Positions 27,261-36,735 are shown, counted from the stretch's first letter. The stretch is 64,000 nt of DNA from Shewanella frigidimarina (GCF_003797125.1 NZ_RKKE01000005.1:186001-250000), one strand, 5' to 3'. Made by a program: numbers and translations. The notes: generated by a model not told the origin, from the sequence alone.

Positions 27261-28126
27261 CGATGCAGCTCCATAAATAACTGTTCTAGGTTGAGTGATT
27301 TTTCACTCTGCACACCCGCAATATTCGATGGGTTACCTTGAGTATCCACCAGCACACTTTGTCCGGTTTGGCTCAATATTTTATAATGTGACGGTAACTG
27401 AGCGTTTTCGGCTAAGTTGAGTAATTTAACCTCTTCACGCAAGGCGTCGATTTCTTTAAACAGTATCAGTTGGCCTTTTTTAATTAAGGCAACATGACTG
27501 GCAACACGTTCTAAATCTGAGGTGATATGCGATGAAAATAACACTGCAGAACCTGAATCGAGCGCGAGATCGAACAAGTCGCTCATAAACTGACGACGAG
27601 CGATAGGGTCTAGACTGGCAACGGGTTCGTCGAGTAATAATAAGGTTGGCCGATACGCCATGGCCATTATCAATGCTAATGATTGACGCTGACCCACTGA
27701 TAATTTTTGCACCGCTTGAGTAGCATCTAGATCAAAACGTTTAAGCCAATCTTGCTCGAGTGTCATATCCCAGTTTGGATAGAAGCTGCGGTGCAATTCT
27801 AACGCTTTATCTATGGTAAAGCCTTCATAACCAAAAGGCTGCTGGGGTACGTAACCAATTCGTTCTTTTGCTTGAACAGATAAAGCGGTAGGCGGTTCGC
27901 CAAGGGTTGAAATGTCGCCTTGTTCGATGCCCACAATGCCTAATGCACAACGCATTAACGTCGATTTACCCGCACCATTTTGGCCTAATAACCCGACCAC
28001 CATACCTGGATAGAGTGTCATCGATAGATCGACCAACACCGCATGACCTGCTGCAGACTTGTGTTTTGCAGCAAAGGTTTTGCTCACATGATTAAAGCGT
28101 AAAACGGGCTTCTCTTCGGCTTCCAT
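27257..28126 (-). CDS. ABC transporter ATP-binding protein
   Basis: 289 residues. Walker A GQNGAGKST (48-56), Q-loop VPQQPFGYEGF, signature LSVGQRQSLAL, Walker B LLLLDEP and the H-loop SSHITSDLERVAS. The C-terminal 60 residues after the NBD are a small domain common to YtrB/CcmA-like ATPases. It pairs with the overlapping permease. Located between the GntR regulator and the permease. Confidence 0.92.
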   Translation of the reverse strand: MEAEEKPVLRFNHVSKTFAAKHKSAAGHAVLVDLSMTLYPGMVVGLLGQNGAGKSTLMRCALGIVGIEQGDISTLGEPPTALSVQAKERIGYVPQQPFGYEGFTIDKALELHRSFYPNWDMTLEQDWLKRFDLDATQAVQKLSVGQRQSLALIMAMAYRPTLLLLDEPVASLDPIARRQFMSDLFDLALDSGSAVLFSSHITSDLERVASHVALIKKGQLILFKEIDALREEVKLLNLAENAQLPSHYKILSQTGQSVLVDTQGNPSNIAGVQSEKSLNLEQLFMELHR

Positions 28127-28171
28127 TATCGACTTCCTAGATGATGTCCTTAAAAATTAGCTCAACTGTGG

Positions 28172-28549
28172 CTATTCTTTATTCCAAAATTGTTCCAACA
28201 ATACTTGTAACTGGTCATAATCGACCCCTAGCTGCCGTGCCTGCTCAACTAATGCAGTTAATTGTGGTGCCAACAAACTGCTGCCAGAATCATTATTGGC
28301 CGCGGTTCTGGCAGCCACGCGTGACGGCTGACCACGGCGGCGCTCAACCCAACCTTGGTCGACAAGTTGCTGCATAGCACGTGATACCGTCATCGGGTTT
28401 ACCGCTAAATGCTCGGCAAGTTGGCGCACCGAAGGCAGAACATCTTCGGGGTGCAATTGCCCGCCGACAATTAAGCGCACGATTTGATCGTGCAACTGTC
28501 GATAGATGGGTTCACCACTGCTGGGGTTGACATTTATTAATTCTAACAT
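28172..28549 (-). CDS. GntR-family regulator, YtrA subfamily
   Basis: 125 residues. N-terminal winged helix (INVNPSSGEPIYRQLHDQIVRLIVGGQLHPEDVLPSVRQLAEHLAVNPMTVSRAM is read as motifs, with LPSVRQLA and NPMTVSRA as the DNA-contact pattern) and only a short C-terminal dimer helix, the hallmark of the YtrA group. First gene of the GntR-ABC-ABC operon, so probably autoregulating. A TGTATTAATACA palindrome lies 15 bp before its start, shared with the divergent peptidase operon. Confidence 0.88.
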   Translation of the reverse strand: MLELINVNPSSGEPIYRQLHDQIVRLIVGGQLHPEDVLPSVRQLAEHLAVNPMTVSRAMQQLVDQGWVERRRGQPSRVAARTAANNDSGSSLLAPQLTALVEQARQLGVDYDQLQVLLEQFWNKE

Positions 28550-28563
28550 TAGCCTTTAACAAC

Positions 28564-28592
28564 TGTATTAATACATTGATACACTCATACAC
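28564..28592. promoter_or_regulatory. Putative YtrA-type operator and phased repeats
   Basis: Perfect 12-bp palindrome TGTATTAATACA (28564-28575) in the divergent promoter region, followed by ATACA repeats spaced 8 bp apart (starting 28571, 28579, 28587). Position and symmetry suit a dimeric GntR regulator acting on both transcripts. Assignment to the adjacent gene product is inference. Confidence 0.6.
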
Positions 28593-28643
28593 TAAGTGCT
28601 AAGGTATCATAATCGTCATGAAATGCAAAAAGGAAACGTTCCG

Positions 28644-30242
28644 ATGATCAACAGGAAGTTTATCAACACAGTCTTAGCCAAGCGGTCAACCCGCTCTGGG
28701 TTATGCCAATCGGCAACACGTACTAGCCGATGGCTCGCGGTCGCTATTGCAATTTTACTCGCCAACAATAGTCATGCCGACACATCGCAAACCAATGTGG
28801 CAGCACCCGCTAAAACCAGTGCTTGTTACTTAGACGGTTTAGACGAGCAATTACAGTGCGGTAAAATAACTGTGCTGGAAAACCCTCAGCTACCTGACGG
28901 TAAGCAAATCGACATTCATTTTGCTATTTTGCCAGCAATTAAAAACACTCACCCAAATGAAGCATTACTGGCAATCGCAGGCGGACCAGGCCAGTCAGCC
29001 ATTGAAAATGCCGCTTTCTTTAATCGCATGTTGACCAAAGTTCGCCAGCAGCGCGATATTTTACTGATTGATCAACGTGGTACCGGTAAATCGAACATTT
29101 TATCTTGCGACGATGACACCACTGAATTACTCAGTATGAATGATGACGCTCTCGATATCATTGCCATGACAGAAAAATGCCTAGGTCAAATTGATGCCGA
29201 TGTAAGCCAATATGGTAGTAATACCGCGTTAACTGACTTCGAAGCAGTACGCGAATATTTGGGCTACCAAAAACTGCATTTATACGGTATTTCCTACGGA
29301 ACACGTATGGCACAGCTTTATATGCGCCATTACCCAGAAGCCTTATTAACAGTGACACTGGATGGCGTGGTGCCGATGCAACAAAGTGTCGTGGCGATTG
29401 GTGACTCAATAGAACGTGGTTTAAATGTGTTATGGCGCGACTGTAAAAGTACTCCTGCTTGCCAGCAACAATTTCCAGACTTGGCTGACGAATATAATAA
29501 AGTCGACCAACTGCTCGCCACCGCTCCGATAAGCCAACAAGTACGTGACCCACAAACAGATGAACTCAGCGAGTTTTTACTCACCCGCGGCAAGTTTAGC
29601 GGCGCTATTAGAATGGCGATGTACATGGCAAACATCCGTGCACTTATCCCGCATGCTATTCATCAAGCGGCACAAGGTAATTACCAACCGATATTAGGTA
29701 TTTACACATTAACTGCTGATAGCACAGGTATTGCGATGGGCATGCACGCATCCGTTGTGTGTGGCGAAGACATTCACCGCATTACCGATCAAATGCGGAA
29801 AGATGCAAAAGAGTCGTACATCAGCGGTAATATGTTAGATGGATTAGAAAAAACCTGCCAAGCCTGGCCGATACCACAAGTAGATGACAACTTTAGTGAA
29901 CCTATCCTCAGTGATATCCCCACCTTATTGTTATCTGGTGAACTCGACCCGGCAACACCACCAAACTGGGGCGCGCTGGCACAAGAAAAACTAACAAAAT
30001 CAAAGCACTTCATTGCACCTTATGCAACTCACGGCGTGGCCGGTCAAAGCTGTGGCAATGACCTCGTCGCCCAGTTAGTTGACCAAGGTTCAGTAAAAGA
30101 CATCAACGGTGAATGCTTACAAAAAGATGTTCGTCGTAGCTTTTACCTTAATGCCAATACCGTTGAAGCGCTACCGGTTATCGACACGCCCACTGACATA
30201 GAAACAACAGCACCAGCGAATACCACTGCGGATAAGGAATAG
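28644..30242 (+). CDS. Exported alpha/beta hydrolase, tripeptidyl aminopeptidase type
   Basis: 532 residues from ATG 28644, chosen because AAGGAAA precedes it; an ATG-type start at 28596 lacks one. A membrane segment near residue 30-46 (signal sequence) is followed by a prolyl-iminopeptidase/TAP-like fold: GGPGQS (113-118), DQRGTGKS, nucleophile GISYGT (S217), a C-terminal TAP_C-like section with LSGELDPATPP (Asp) and YATHGVAG (His). It should release N-terminal residues from peptides in the periplasm. It runs 2 bp ahead of a NatA-type ATPase, so the three genes form one operon. Confidence 0.82.
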   Translation: MINRKFINTVLAKRSTRSGLCQSATRTSRWLAVAIAILLANNSHADTSQTNVAAPAKTSACYLDGLDEQLQCGKITVLENPQLPDGKQIDIHFAILPAIKNTHPNEALLAIAGGPGQSAIENAAFFNRMLTKVRQQRDILLIDQRGTGKSNILSCDDDTTELLSMNDDALDIIAMTEKCLGQIDADVSQYGSNTALTDFEAVREYLGYQKLHLYGISYGTRMAQLYMRHYPEALLTVTLDGVVPMQQSVVAIGDSIERGLNVLWRDCKSTPACQQQFPDLADEYNKVDQLLATAPISQQVRDPQTDELSEFLLTRGKFSGAIRMAMYMANIRALIPHAIHQAAQGNYQPILGIYTLTADSTGIAMGMHASVVCGEDIHRITDQMRKDAKESYISGNMLDGLEKTCQAWPIPQVDDNFSEPILSDIPTLLLSGELDPATPPNWGALAQEKLTKSKHFIAPYATHGVAGQSCGNDLVAQLVDQGSVKDINGECLQKDVRRSFYLNANTVEALPVIDTPTDIETTAPANTTADKE

Positions 30243-30244
30243 TC

Positions 30245-30979
30245 ATGATTACTGTTGCAAACTTAACCAAAAAAATTGGCGATGTGCAGGCCTTAGATAA
30301 CTTAAGCTTTAGCGCTGAGAATGGCCAAATTACCGGTTTACTTGGCCCAAATGGTGCCGGTAAAACCACCTGTTTACGCACCTTATTTGGTTTACTTAAG
30401 CCAGACTCAGGCACAGCTACCGTTGATAACATAGATGTTGCAGTTGATCCGATTGGGGCCAAAAAGCAATTAGGCTTATTCCCCGACCCTTTTGGTTTAT
30501 ATGAACGCTTAAGCCCGCGTGAATACATTAGTTTCTTTGCCGAACTCAGCGGGATGTCGCGCAAACAAGCTAAAAAAGCCACCGCTGATGTGATTGCACA
30601 ATTAAAGCTGGAAGACATTTGTGATCGTCGCTGCAAAGGTTTTTCTCAAGGCCAGCGGATGAAAACGGCATTAGCACAAGCCATTGTTCATAAGCCAAGT
30701 AACATCATTTTAGACGAACCTACTCGCGGACTTGATGTGATGAGCACCCGCTTACTGCGCGACATTTTATTGCAACTCAAAGACCAAGGTCATTGTGTGC
30801 TGTTTTCAAGCCACGTGATGCAAGAAGTCGCCGCCTTGTGTGATCGCGTTATCGTGATGGCTAATGGCAAAGTGGTTGCCATCGGTAGCCCTGATGAACT
30901 GTGTCAGCAAACAGGTAAAGACTCTCTAGAAGATGCATTTATCGAACTTATCGGTACCGACGAAGGGATTGCAGCATAA
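30245..30979 (+). CDS. natA: ABC transporter ATP-binding protein, NatA-like
   Basis: 244 residues. Walker A GPNGAGKT (34-41), signature FSQGQRMK, Walker B IILDEP, and H-loop SSHVMQEV. Closest to NatA, the ATPase of the NatAB exporter (Na+ extrusion in Bacillus), from motif order and the permease partner; the substrate here is uncertain. Starts 2 bp after the peptidase stop and overlaps the permease gene by one base. Confidence 0.88.
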   Translation: MITVANLTKKIGDVQALDNLSFSAENGQITGLLGPNGAGKTTCLRTLFGLLKPDSGTATVDNIDVAVDPIGAKKQLGLFPDPFGLYERLSPREYISFFAELSGMSRKQAKKATADVIAQLKLEDICDRRCKGFSQGQRMKTALAQAIVHKPSNIILDEPTRGLDVMSTRLLRDILLQLKDQGHCVLFSSHVMQEVAALCDRVIVMANGKVVAIGSPDELCQQTGKDSLEDAFIELIGTDEGIAA

Positions 30980-32112
30980 TGAAAATGATACTCGCAATGG
31001 TGCGCAAAGAACTCATCGACGCCGCACGAGATAAACGATCTGTTATGGCAGGTTTATATTATGCCATTGGTACGCCGCTGATCATGTGCGGCATGTTTAT
31101 GGTGTTAATTGGCCAGCTGTCTAGTCCAGAAGATTTAAACATCAATATCAACAATGCCGATAACGCTCCAGATTTAGTGCGCTACTTAAGTAATAACGGC
31201 ATTAACCACGGTGAAGATGAACAAGCGAATAAAATCATCTTAACCATTAGTGACGATTACGCCGCCAATATGGCCAAAGCTAAACAAGCTGAAGTGATAT
31301 TAATAGCCGACAATTCAGATGAGAAGCTGCAAAAATCAATTCGTCGACTAGAGCGTCAACTGCAAGCATATAGTGCAGAAATGGGCAGCATTCGCTTAAT
31401 TGCACGCGGTATTAATCCACGGATAACCCAGCCATTAAAGGTCAATATCGAAGACAAAGCCACACCAGACTCTAAAGGTGGGATGATTTTAGGCATCGCT
31501 ATTTTCACCATGATGTACTCGGTATTTATTTCCGGTATGAACCTCGCGATCGACACCAGTGCGGGTGAGCGTGAGCGTAACTCACTAGCACTATTGTTAA
31601 GCCACCCAATGAGCACCCGCCAATTGGTCATCGGTAAAATTATTGCCGTAACCTGTTTTGCTTTGCTCGGGTTAATCTTGATTTTACTGGTATCAAAAGT
31701 GGCTTACCCCTTTGTACCGTGGCAAGAAATTGGCTTTACCATCAACATTAGCCAAGACTTTATGGGCTTAATGTTCTTAGTGGGTATTCCAGTCGCCTTG
31801 ATGGCCGCAACCTTACAACTATATGTATCGTTTATGGCTAAAACTTTTAAAGAGGCACAATCATACTTAACCATGGTGTTATTTGTACCACTGGCCCTTT
31901 CAATGGCAGCTAGTTACAACATCGCTCCAGACATATTGCAGTGGTTACCCGTATCAGGCCAACAGCAAGCATTAATGGACTTTATTAAAGGTCGTGAAAT
32001 ACCAATGATGCAGTTAATTATTTCATCTGTGACCACACTGATCATTGCCATTGCGTTGGCTGCAGGCTTAGAAAAGTCGCTTAAAAGTGAAAAAGTCGTC
32101 TTTGGTTTATAA
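30979..32112 (+). CDS. natB: ABC-2 transporter permease, NatB-like
   Basis: 377 residues. Start ATG shares its A with the TAA of the ATPase gene. One span near the N-terminus (20-42), a large extracytoplasmic loop (about 45-165) and five to six spans in the C-terminal half, the ABC2_membrane_3/NatB layout. The motif GERERNSLALLLSHP is typical of the cytoplasmic coupling helix. Partner of the preceding ATPase. Confidence 0.85.
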   Translation: MKMILAMVRKELIDAARDKRSVMAGLYYAIGTPLIMCGMFMVLIGQLSSPEDLNININNADNAPDLVRYLSNNGINHGEDEQANKIILTISDDYAANMAKAKQAEVILIADNSDEKLQKSIRRLERQLQAYSAEMGSIRLIARGINPRITQPLKVNIEDKATPDSKGGMILGIAIFTMMYSVFISGMNLAIDTSAGERERNSLALLLSHPMSTRQLVIGKIIAVTCFALLGLILILLVSKVAYPFVPWQEIGFTINISQDFMGLMFLVGIPVALMAATLQLYVSFMAKTFKEAQSYLTMVLFVPLALSMAASYNIAPDILQWLPVSGQQQALMDFIKGREIPMMQLIISSVTTLIIAIALAAGLEKSLKSEKVVFGL

Positions 32113-32114
32113 CC

Positions 32115-32141
32115 GTTAGCTTATAACAGTTAGCTTATAAC
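32115..32141 (+). repeat. 13-bp tandem repeat after natB
   Basis: GTTAGCTTATAAC occurs at 32115-32127 and 32129-32141, separated by one base, just after the natB stop. Confidence 0.8.
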
Positions 32142-32145
32142 GACG

Positions 32146-32183
32146 AGCCCCAGCCTTACCGAGTTGAAATAAGGCTGAGGGCT
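32146..32183 (+). terminator. Probable terminator of the peptidase-natAB operon
   Basis: 13-bp stem with one bulged base (AGCCC-CAGCCTTA with TAAGGCTG-A-GGGCT) and 11-base loop. No clear T run follows, so Rho or another mechanism may contribute. Confidence 0.5.
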
Positions 32184-32278
32184 ATTAACAAGAGAGATTA
32201 GCTAGCGCTTTTAACAAGAGTAAGTCAGATAAGAAAGTCAAAAATCTATTAACAAAAGAGCATTAATAAGGAGTCATT

Positions 32279-32503
32279 ATGGAAAACGATATCGCCATTA
32301 TCGCGCTGGTCTTCATTATTGTGGTTGGCACCACTGCATCTGAAATGTTTAAGTATTATATGAAGCATAAGCAGCAAACTGACACGGGCTGTGTTAGCGA
32401 TCTACAAGCCCAAAACCAAGCATTGATTGAACGGGTACAAGTATTAGAGAGACTGGTAACTGACAGTGATTTTGATTTAAAGCAGCAGTTTAAACAGCTG
32501 TAG
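32279..32503 (+). CDS. Small PspB-like membrane protein
   Basis: 74 residues: one N-terminal span (about 5-23) then a coiled-coil-like helix (LQAQNQALIERVQVLERLVTDSDFDLKQQF). The span-plus-helix layout and the ERVQVLERLVTD pattern match the PspB/PspC-associated small protein family, although no pspA or pspC is nearby. SD AAGGAG sits 6 bp before ATG. Likely an inner-membrane adaptor. Confidence 0.65.
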   Translation: MENDIAIIALVFIIVVGTTASEMFKYYMKHKQQTDTGCVSDLQAQNQALIERVQVLERLVTDSDFDLKQQFKQL

Positions 32504-32555
32504 TGTTTGCGCTAAAATGCCAAATATCGAGTTAACTCATCGGTATTCGGCATAT

Positions 32556-34118
32556 TTAGTCGCCAAACTTCGCCACTCTGACAGTATTACGCCCCGCTTG
32601 TTTAGCCAAATAAAGTTGCTCATCGGCATGTTGTAATACATCGCTAAAGTTATATTTTTCTACGTCGGCTAATTTATCGTCAACCACCACCACACCAATA
32701 CTAACCGTGAGCCAGTCTCGATCATCAATATTATTAGAGATGTGCAATTTCTCGATAGACTCACGAATCTCTTCCGCAACGTTCAATATATTTTGATGAT
32801 GATTATCGGCCAAAATTATGCAGAACTCCTCACCACCATATCGTGCAGCAAGCCCATCATATTGAGCCATAACCTCTAACAGGCTGGTCGCAACGGCAGT
32901 TAATGCATCATCCCCCTTAAGATGACCTTGTTTATCATTAAAATACTTAAAATTATCGACATCAATCATCATCACACTAAAACCAACATTTTCTAGATGC
33001 CAGCGCGCAATAATTCGCTTTGTAAATGCTTCAAGACCCCTACGGTTAGTTATGCCTGTGAGCGAATCTTGAACCGTTAATGTCTCTAAGTAATTTTGTT
33101 GAGCATTAAACTTAAGCAGTAATTGATTAAATGAGTAAGACACATTTTCAAGTTCATCAATAAAATGATTTGAAGCCATTTTGCTGATGAAATTATCATC
33201 TGATGAATCATTAATGCTTTTGTTAAAACGAATAAGCGGCTTGATAAGCAGTCTTGATAATGCCATCAACGAGAGAGAAACAATCAACACAATTGACAAC
33301 AATATCGATATTGCCGATGCCCAATCTAACTGAGGCAACGACACTTTTTTATGGTGTAAAGTCACCTGTACCACTTGGTCATCAAACGTATTACGGATTA
33401 GCCAATTGTGTGATGGCGCAATAGTTTCAATTTTCTTTAAACTAAAAAACTCTTGCATGTTTTTTGTTGATGTTTGTGCATCCTCAATTGAAAACTTCAC
33501 CAAAGAAAACTGACTAATATCGTTAATTAACGCTTTATCCACTAAGCGAACCATCGTTAAACTGCCAGCAATTTCACCGTGACCAGTCGATGGTAAAATG
33601 GTGGTATTACTAAAGTAAATGAGAGCCCCGTCAAAAACGAGATAACCACTGCGGCTAGACACTGTTTGTGATGCAATTTCAGCTGCTGTGGGCAAAATAG
33701 CAAAAGATTCCGTATTTTGCTGATGAAATAAATGAACGAGTGACGATCTGGATGATTTTAATGAGTCATCCTGATAATCCCAAATTAACTTATTATTAGT
33801 ATCGATGACAAAAACAGCATCAATATTTGCAGCTTCAAATGCATTATTAGGCATATTGCTTTGAACAAAATCATCAGTCGGATTACCAACATACTCAACT
33901 AGCTCATCCCACACGGCGTAATCGTAACATAAGGTGGTTAAGCTATTTTTTGATAACGATAATGCCGAATACAACAAATTATATTCTTGTTGTTGCTGAT
34001 CTAACACCTCAGTTTTTATTCCAGGGAGGTAGAAAAAATAGTAAATGCTCACCAACAACATGGTTATTGTAAGTAATAGTGAAGACAACAATAAAAGCGA
34101 AAAACGTTTTAACGTCAT
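32556..34118 (-). CDS. Membrane diguanylate cyclase with CHASE4-like sensor
   Basis: 520 residues. TM1 about 8-30, periplasmic CHASE4-like domain 31-265, TM2 267-291, short HAMP-like linker with coiled coil (300-345), and a GGDEF domain 346-520. The active-site loop is GGEEF (428-432) and the catalytic-site pattern DVDNFKYFND is intact, so it should make c-di-GMP. There is no RxxD I-site where expected (LAARYGGEEF lacks it), so feedback may be weak. Solitary gene; the signal is unknown. Confidence 0.88.
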   Translation of the reverse strand: MTLKRFSLLLLSSLLLTITMLLVSIYYFFYLPGIKTEVLDQQQQEYNLLYSALSLSKNSLTTLCYDYAVWDELVEYVGNPTDDFVQSNMPNNAFEAANIDAVFVIDTNNKLIWDYQDDSLKSSRSSLVHLFHQQNTESFAILPTAAEIASQTVSSRSGYLVFDGALIYFSNTTILPSTGHGEIAGSLTMVRLVDKALINDISQFSLVKFSIEDAQTSTKNMQEFFSLKKIETIAPSHNWLIRNTFDDQVVQVTLHHKKVSLPQLDWASAISILLSIVLIVSLSLMALSRLLIKPLIRFNKSINDSSDDNFISKMASNHFIDELENVSYSFNQLLLKFNAQQNYLETLTVQDSLTGITNRRGLEAFTKRIIARWHLENVGFSVMMIDVDNFKYFNDKQGHLKGDDALTAVATSLLEVMAQYDGLAARYGGEEFCIILADNHHQNILNVAEEIRESIEKLHISNNIDDRDWLTVSIGVVVVDDKLADVEKYNFSDVLQHADEQLYLAKQAGRNTVRVAKFGD

Positions 34119-34338
34119 AATGAACCAGCCCGACTGAAGATATATTGCCAGTGTAGTACTAAATATAACTCAAAGTACTTTTTACAAAGTAATCAATAAT
34201 CACAAACAGAGACAGACATAAAACTCATCTATCACCAAAATAAACCTGATTATCAAACAAACACTAATCAAGAGTCGCGATGGTCATTAGCACTGTACTT
34301 GCTTGCAACAACAGCAAACAAATACAGAGCCAGCTATA

Positions 34339-34872
34339 TTACTTCGCTTTAGGTCTAAACGGCTTAATTACCGCTTCATCACAAACTAAAAACGGCCCAT
34401 CCATTAAATCGATGCAATAAGGAATTGCAGGGAATACAGCATCTAAACATTCACGGATAGACTTAGGTTTACCAGGTAGATTAACAATTAATGAGTCGGC
34501 ACGTAGCCCAGCTGTTTGACGAGACAAAATAGCGGTTGGCACAAACTTTAATGATTCGGCGCGCATGAGTTCACCAAAACCAGGCATCATTCTATCGCAC
34601 ACCGCTTCGGTTGCTTCTGGCGTTACGTCCCGTTTTGCTGGGCCGGTTCCACCGGTAGTCACGATTAAACAGCAGTCTTGATTGTCAGCTAAATCAATCA
34701 ATGTGGCTTCAATAACGTCACGCTCATCGGGGATCACCTTGTAAACAGGTTCCCATTCCGAGGTTAAATACTCATTCAATACATCAATAATCGCCTTACC
34801 AGACAGATCTTCATATATGCCAGCACTGGCACGATCGCTAACGGTAACGATGCCTATTTTAGCTTTGCTCAT
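34339..34872 (-). CDS. mog: Molybdopterin adenylyltransferase
   Basis: 177 residues from ATG 34872, set by AAGGGAAAG upstream; the longer frame adds 18 non-homologous residues. Mog adenylates molybdopterin before molybdate insertion, in molybdenum cofactor synthesis. Motifs: VSDRASAGIYEDLSGKA, TTGGTGPAKRDVTPEAT, LPGKPKSIRECL. Length equals the E. coli protein. Alone here; the other moa/moe genes are outside the window. Confidence 0.93.
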   Translation of the reverse strand: MSKAKIGIVTVSDRASAGIYEDLSGKAIIDVLNEYLTSEWEPVYKVIPDERDVIEATLIDLADNQDCCLIVTTGGTGPAKRDVTPEATEAVCDRMMPGFGELMRAESLKFVPTAILSRQTAGLRADSLIVNLPGKPKSIRECLDAVFPAIPYCIDLMDGPFLVCDEAVIKPFRPKAK

Positions 34873-35189
34873 GGTTATCTTTCCCTTATGTGGGGTAAAA
34901 GCAGTAATGCAAATATATGCCGACAATCTAACAAAAAAAGCGGCATTTACAAAATCTTAAACTGATAGGTGGATCACTGATCTAGGTTCCCATTGATTAA
35001 GTCAAACAATGACTTCTGTCAGTGGGTTATTTATACTTGGATAATTGAGCTGAGTAATGCGGGTTAATGTTCTGGTTTGGCGGCTATTTAATATGCCCAG
35101 CGATAAACGATGAATGCCATGAGATTCGTCATAATATATGGCCTAGCAACCCGTCGGTATAGCGTAACAACATAAAGCGAGTGAGTTCT
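34873..35189. other. Intergenic stretch between mog and the pilin gene
   Basis: 317 bp holding the divergent promoter regions of mog and the pilin gene. I recognise no strong hairpin, repeat or small gene here. Confidence 0.5.
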
Positions 35190-35687
35190 ATGCATACAAC
35201 CAAACAACGTGGTTTCACCCTTATTGAATTGGTGGTAGTCATTATTATTTTAGGCATTTTAGCCGTAGTTGCAGCGCCTAAGTTTATTAATCTGAAAAGT
35301 GATGCGCTTATTGCCAGTTTGAAGGGATTCCAGGGAGCGTTAAAGTCAGCGAATACCTTAGTTTATTCAAAAGCGGTATTGTCGGGTCAAGAAAAGCTAG
35401 ACCCCGGTTCAGTGACGGTCAACGGCACAACTATTAGTACTACTGTGGGGTACATAACCTCTCTGAGTGCAAATGTCGCAGTTGCGATTGACGGTTCTTT
35501 TGAAGTGATGACGAATGCAAATGATGCGATTACCGCAGACTGGGGACTCTATGATGTGTCAGGAGGTAACGTGTATATTTTCCCTAAGGGATATGACATT
35601 AATGGCAACTGCAGCTTGCGTTACTTTATAGATGGGACTAAGCCGGCCGATCCAATATTTTATGCCCTAACCACCACAGGCTGTTAA
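35190..35687 (+). CDS. MSHA-type type IV pilin
   Basis: 165 residues from ATG 35190. Short basic leader MHTTKQRG cleaved before F (prepilin peptidase site G/FTLIELV), then a hydrophobic N-terminal helix, with E5 of the mature protein present. The middle resembles MshA (VVAAPKFINLKSDALIASLKGF) and a C-terminal disulfide loop is likely from C in NGNCSLRYF and the terminal Cys. No msh biogenesis genes flank it, so it is an orphan pilin relying on machinery elsewhere. Confidence 0.85.
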   Translation: MHTTKQRGFTLIELVVVIIILGILAVVAAPKFINLKSDALIASLKGFQGALKSANTLVYSKAVLSGQEKLDPGSVTVNGTTISTTVGYITSLSANVAVAIDGSFEVMTNANDAITADWGLYDVSGGNVYIFPKGYDINGNCSLRYFIDGTKPADPIFYALTTTGC

Positions 35688-35797
35688 TTGTATAAGCTAA
35701 ACATAAATTGGTTTAATTTGCACTTGGCCGCGAACACCAACACAGAAAGATGACGCGTCTTGTTTTAAAAAGACAGCAAGACAGCGTCCATTAAAGC

Positions 35798-36433
35798 TTA
35801 TTTAACGGGTGAATACCCTTTGACATGTTGAGCTAAAATCCCCGTAACCGCCATTTCAGCAACATGACGTAAATCATCATGTGTCGCACCATCAGCAGCT
35901 TGGATAGACATGCCTTTAAATAATGTCACGATCAAGGTTGCTAACACTTTCGGCTGACAATCATCAGCTAATTCGCCTCTTTGTTTAGCCTCAGCAAACT
36001 GATCAATTAATTCAGATTGATGTTTAGTTTGCAGCAGATGAACCGCTTCTTTAATCCCTTCGCTTGCTTCATTGCATGACAACGCACTATTGATTAGCGC
36101 ACAACCTTGCGGGTGGCTACAATCGGTGAACTGCGCCGCCGCGCCTACTAATAAAGCTCGAATAACATCGGCAATATGCTCATGTTTAAAGGCGGTATTA
36201 AATAGCGAATCTGGGCGATTTTCATAAAGCTCAATGGCTTTTAAGAACAACTGCTCTTTATTACCAAATGCAGCATATAGGCTGGGCTTTTTAATTCCCA
36301 TCACCTCAGTTAATTCGCTTATAGAGGTACCTTCATAGCCATTACGCCAAAAAACATGTAGCGCTTGCTCTAATGCAAAGTCGATATCAAACCCACGAGG
36401 GCGTCCGACGCAAGCTGCTTTAGTTATTGTCAT
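35798..36433 (-). CDS. TetR-family repressor of the adjacent RND pump
   Basis: 211 residues from ATG 36433 (GAGGT upstream; a TTG immediately before is less likely). N-terminal HTH GTSISELTEVMGIKKPSLYAAFGNKEQLF, preceded by a GRPRGFD arm; the C-terminal domain carries TetR_C-like FTDCSHPQGCALINSAL. It is divergent from the MexEF-like operon, and the 400-bp gap contains paired operator-like sites around a strong promoter. Effector unknown. Confidence 0.88.
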   Translation of the reverse strand: MTITKAACVGRPRGFDIDFALEQALHVFWRNGYEGTSISELTEVMGIKKPSLYAAFGNKEQLFLKAIELYENRPDSLFNTAFKHEHIADVIRALLVGAAAQFTDCSHPQGCALINSALSCNEASEGIKEAVHLLQTKHQSELIDQFAEAKQRGELADDCQPKVLATLIVTLFKGMSIQAADGATHDDLRHVAEMAVTGILAQHVKGYSPVK

Positions 36434-36678
36434 CAATAGTACCTCTTATATTAACGAATCATTATTTATCATCACGTTAACTGACTAATTTACGATAGAT
36501 AATTCGTACATCTTAGCACAACGCTAAATCATAGAAAGGGTTAATAATAAGTAGATTAAGCGCTTTTTTTCATCTTTATCAAGCATTGATTAACGCTATT
36601 TCATCGTGACTCTCCACGTTATATGCCGTGAAGCTATTTCATCATGCTGATTATTAATCACCTTGTCATAATAATTTA

Positions 36679-36693
36679 ATACCAACCGGTACA
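36679..36693 (+). promoter_or_regulatory. TetR operator-like site O1
   Basis: ATACCAACCGGTACA, core TACC-N4-GGTA-type. It lies 7 bp upstream of the -35 box at 36701. The inverted counterpart is O2 at 36750-36764 (14 of 15 bases identical on the other strand). Confidence 0.65.
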
Positions 36694-36700
36694 AAACTAA

Positions 36701-36728
36701 TTGACAGTTGTATTTTAATCTATATATT
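36701..36728 (+). promoter_or_regulatory. Sigma-70 promoter of the RND operon
   Basis: TTGACA (36701-36706), 16-bp spacer, TATATT (36723-36728): a near-consensus promoter that drives rightward transcription toward the pump genes. The two operator-like sites flank it, so a bound repressor would close it. Confidence 0.75.
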
Positions 36729-36735
36729 ACCATGC

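Noticed and set aside
35753-35790. Imperfect hairpin GACGC/GCGTC after the pilin gene as a terminator
   Set aside because: The stem is interrupted by a bulge and no T tract follows it; I leave it unassigned.
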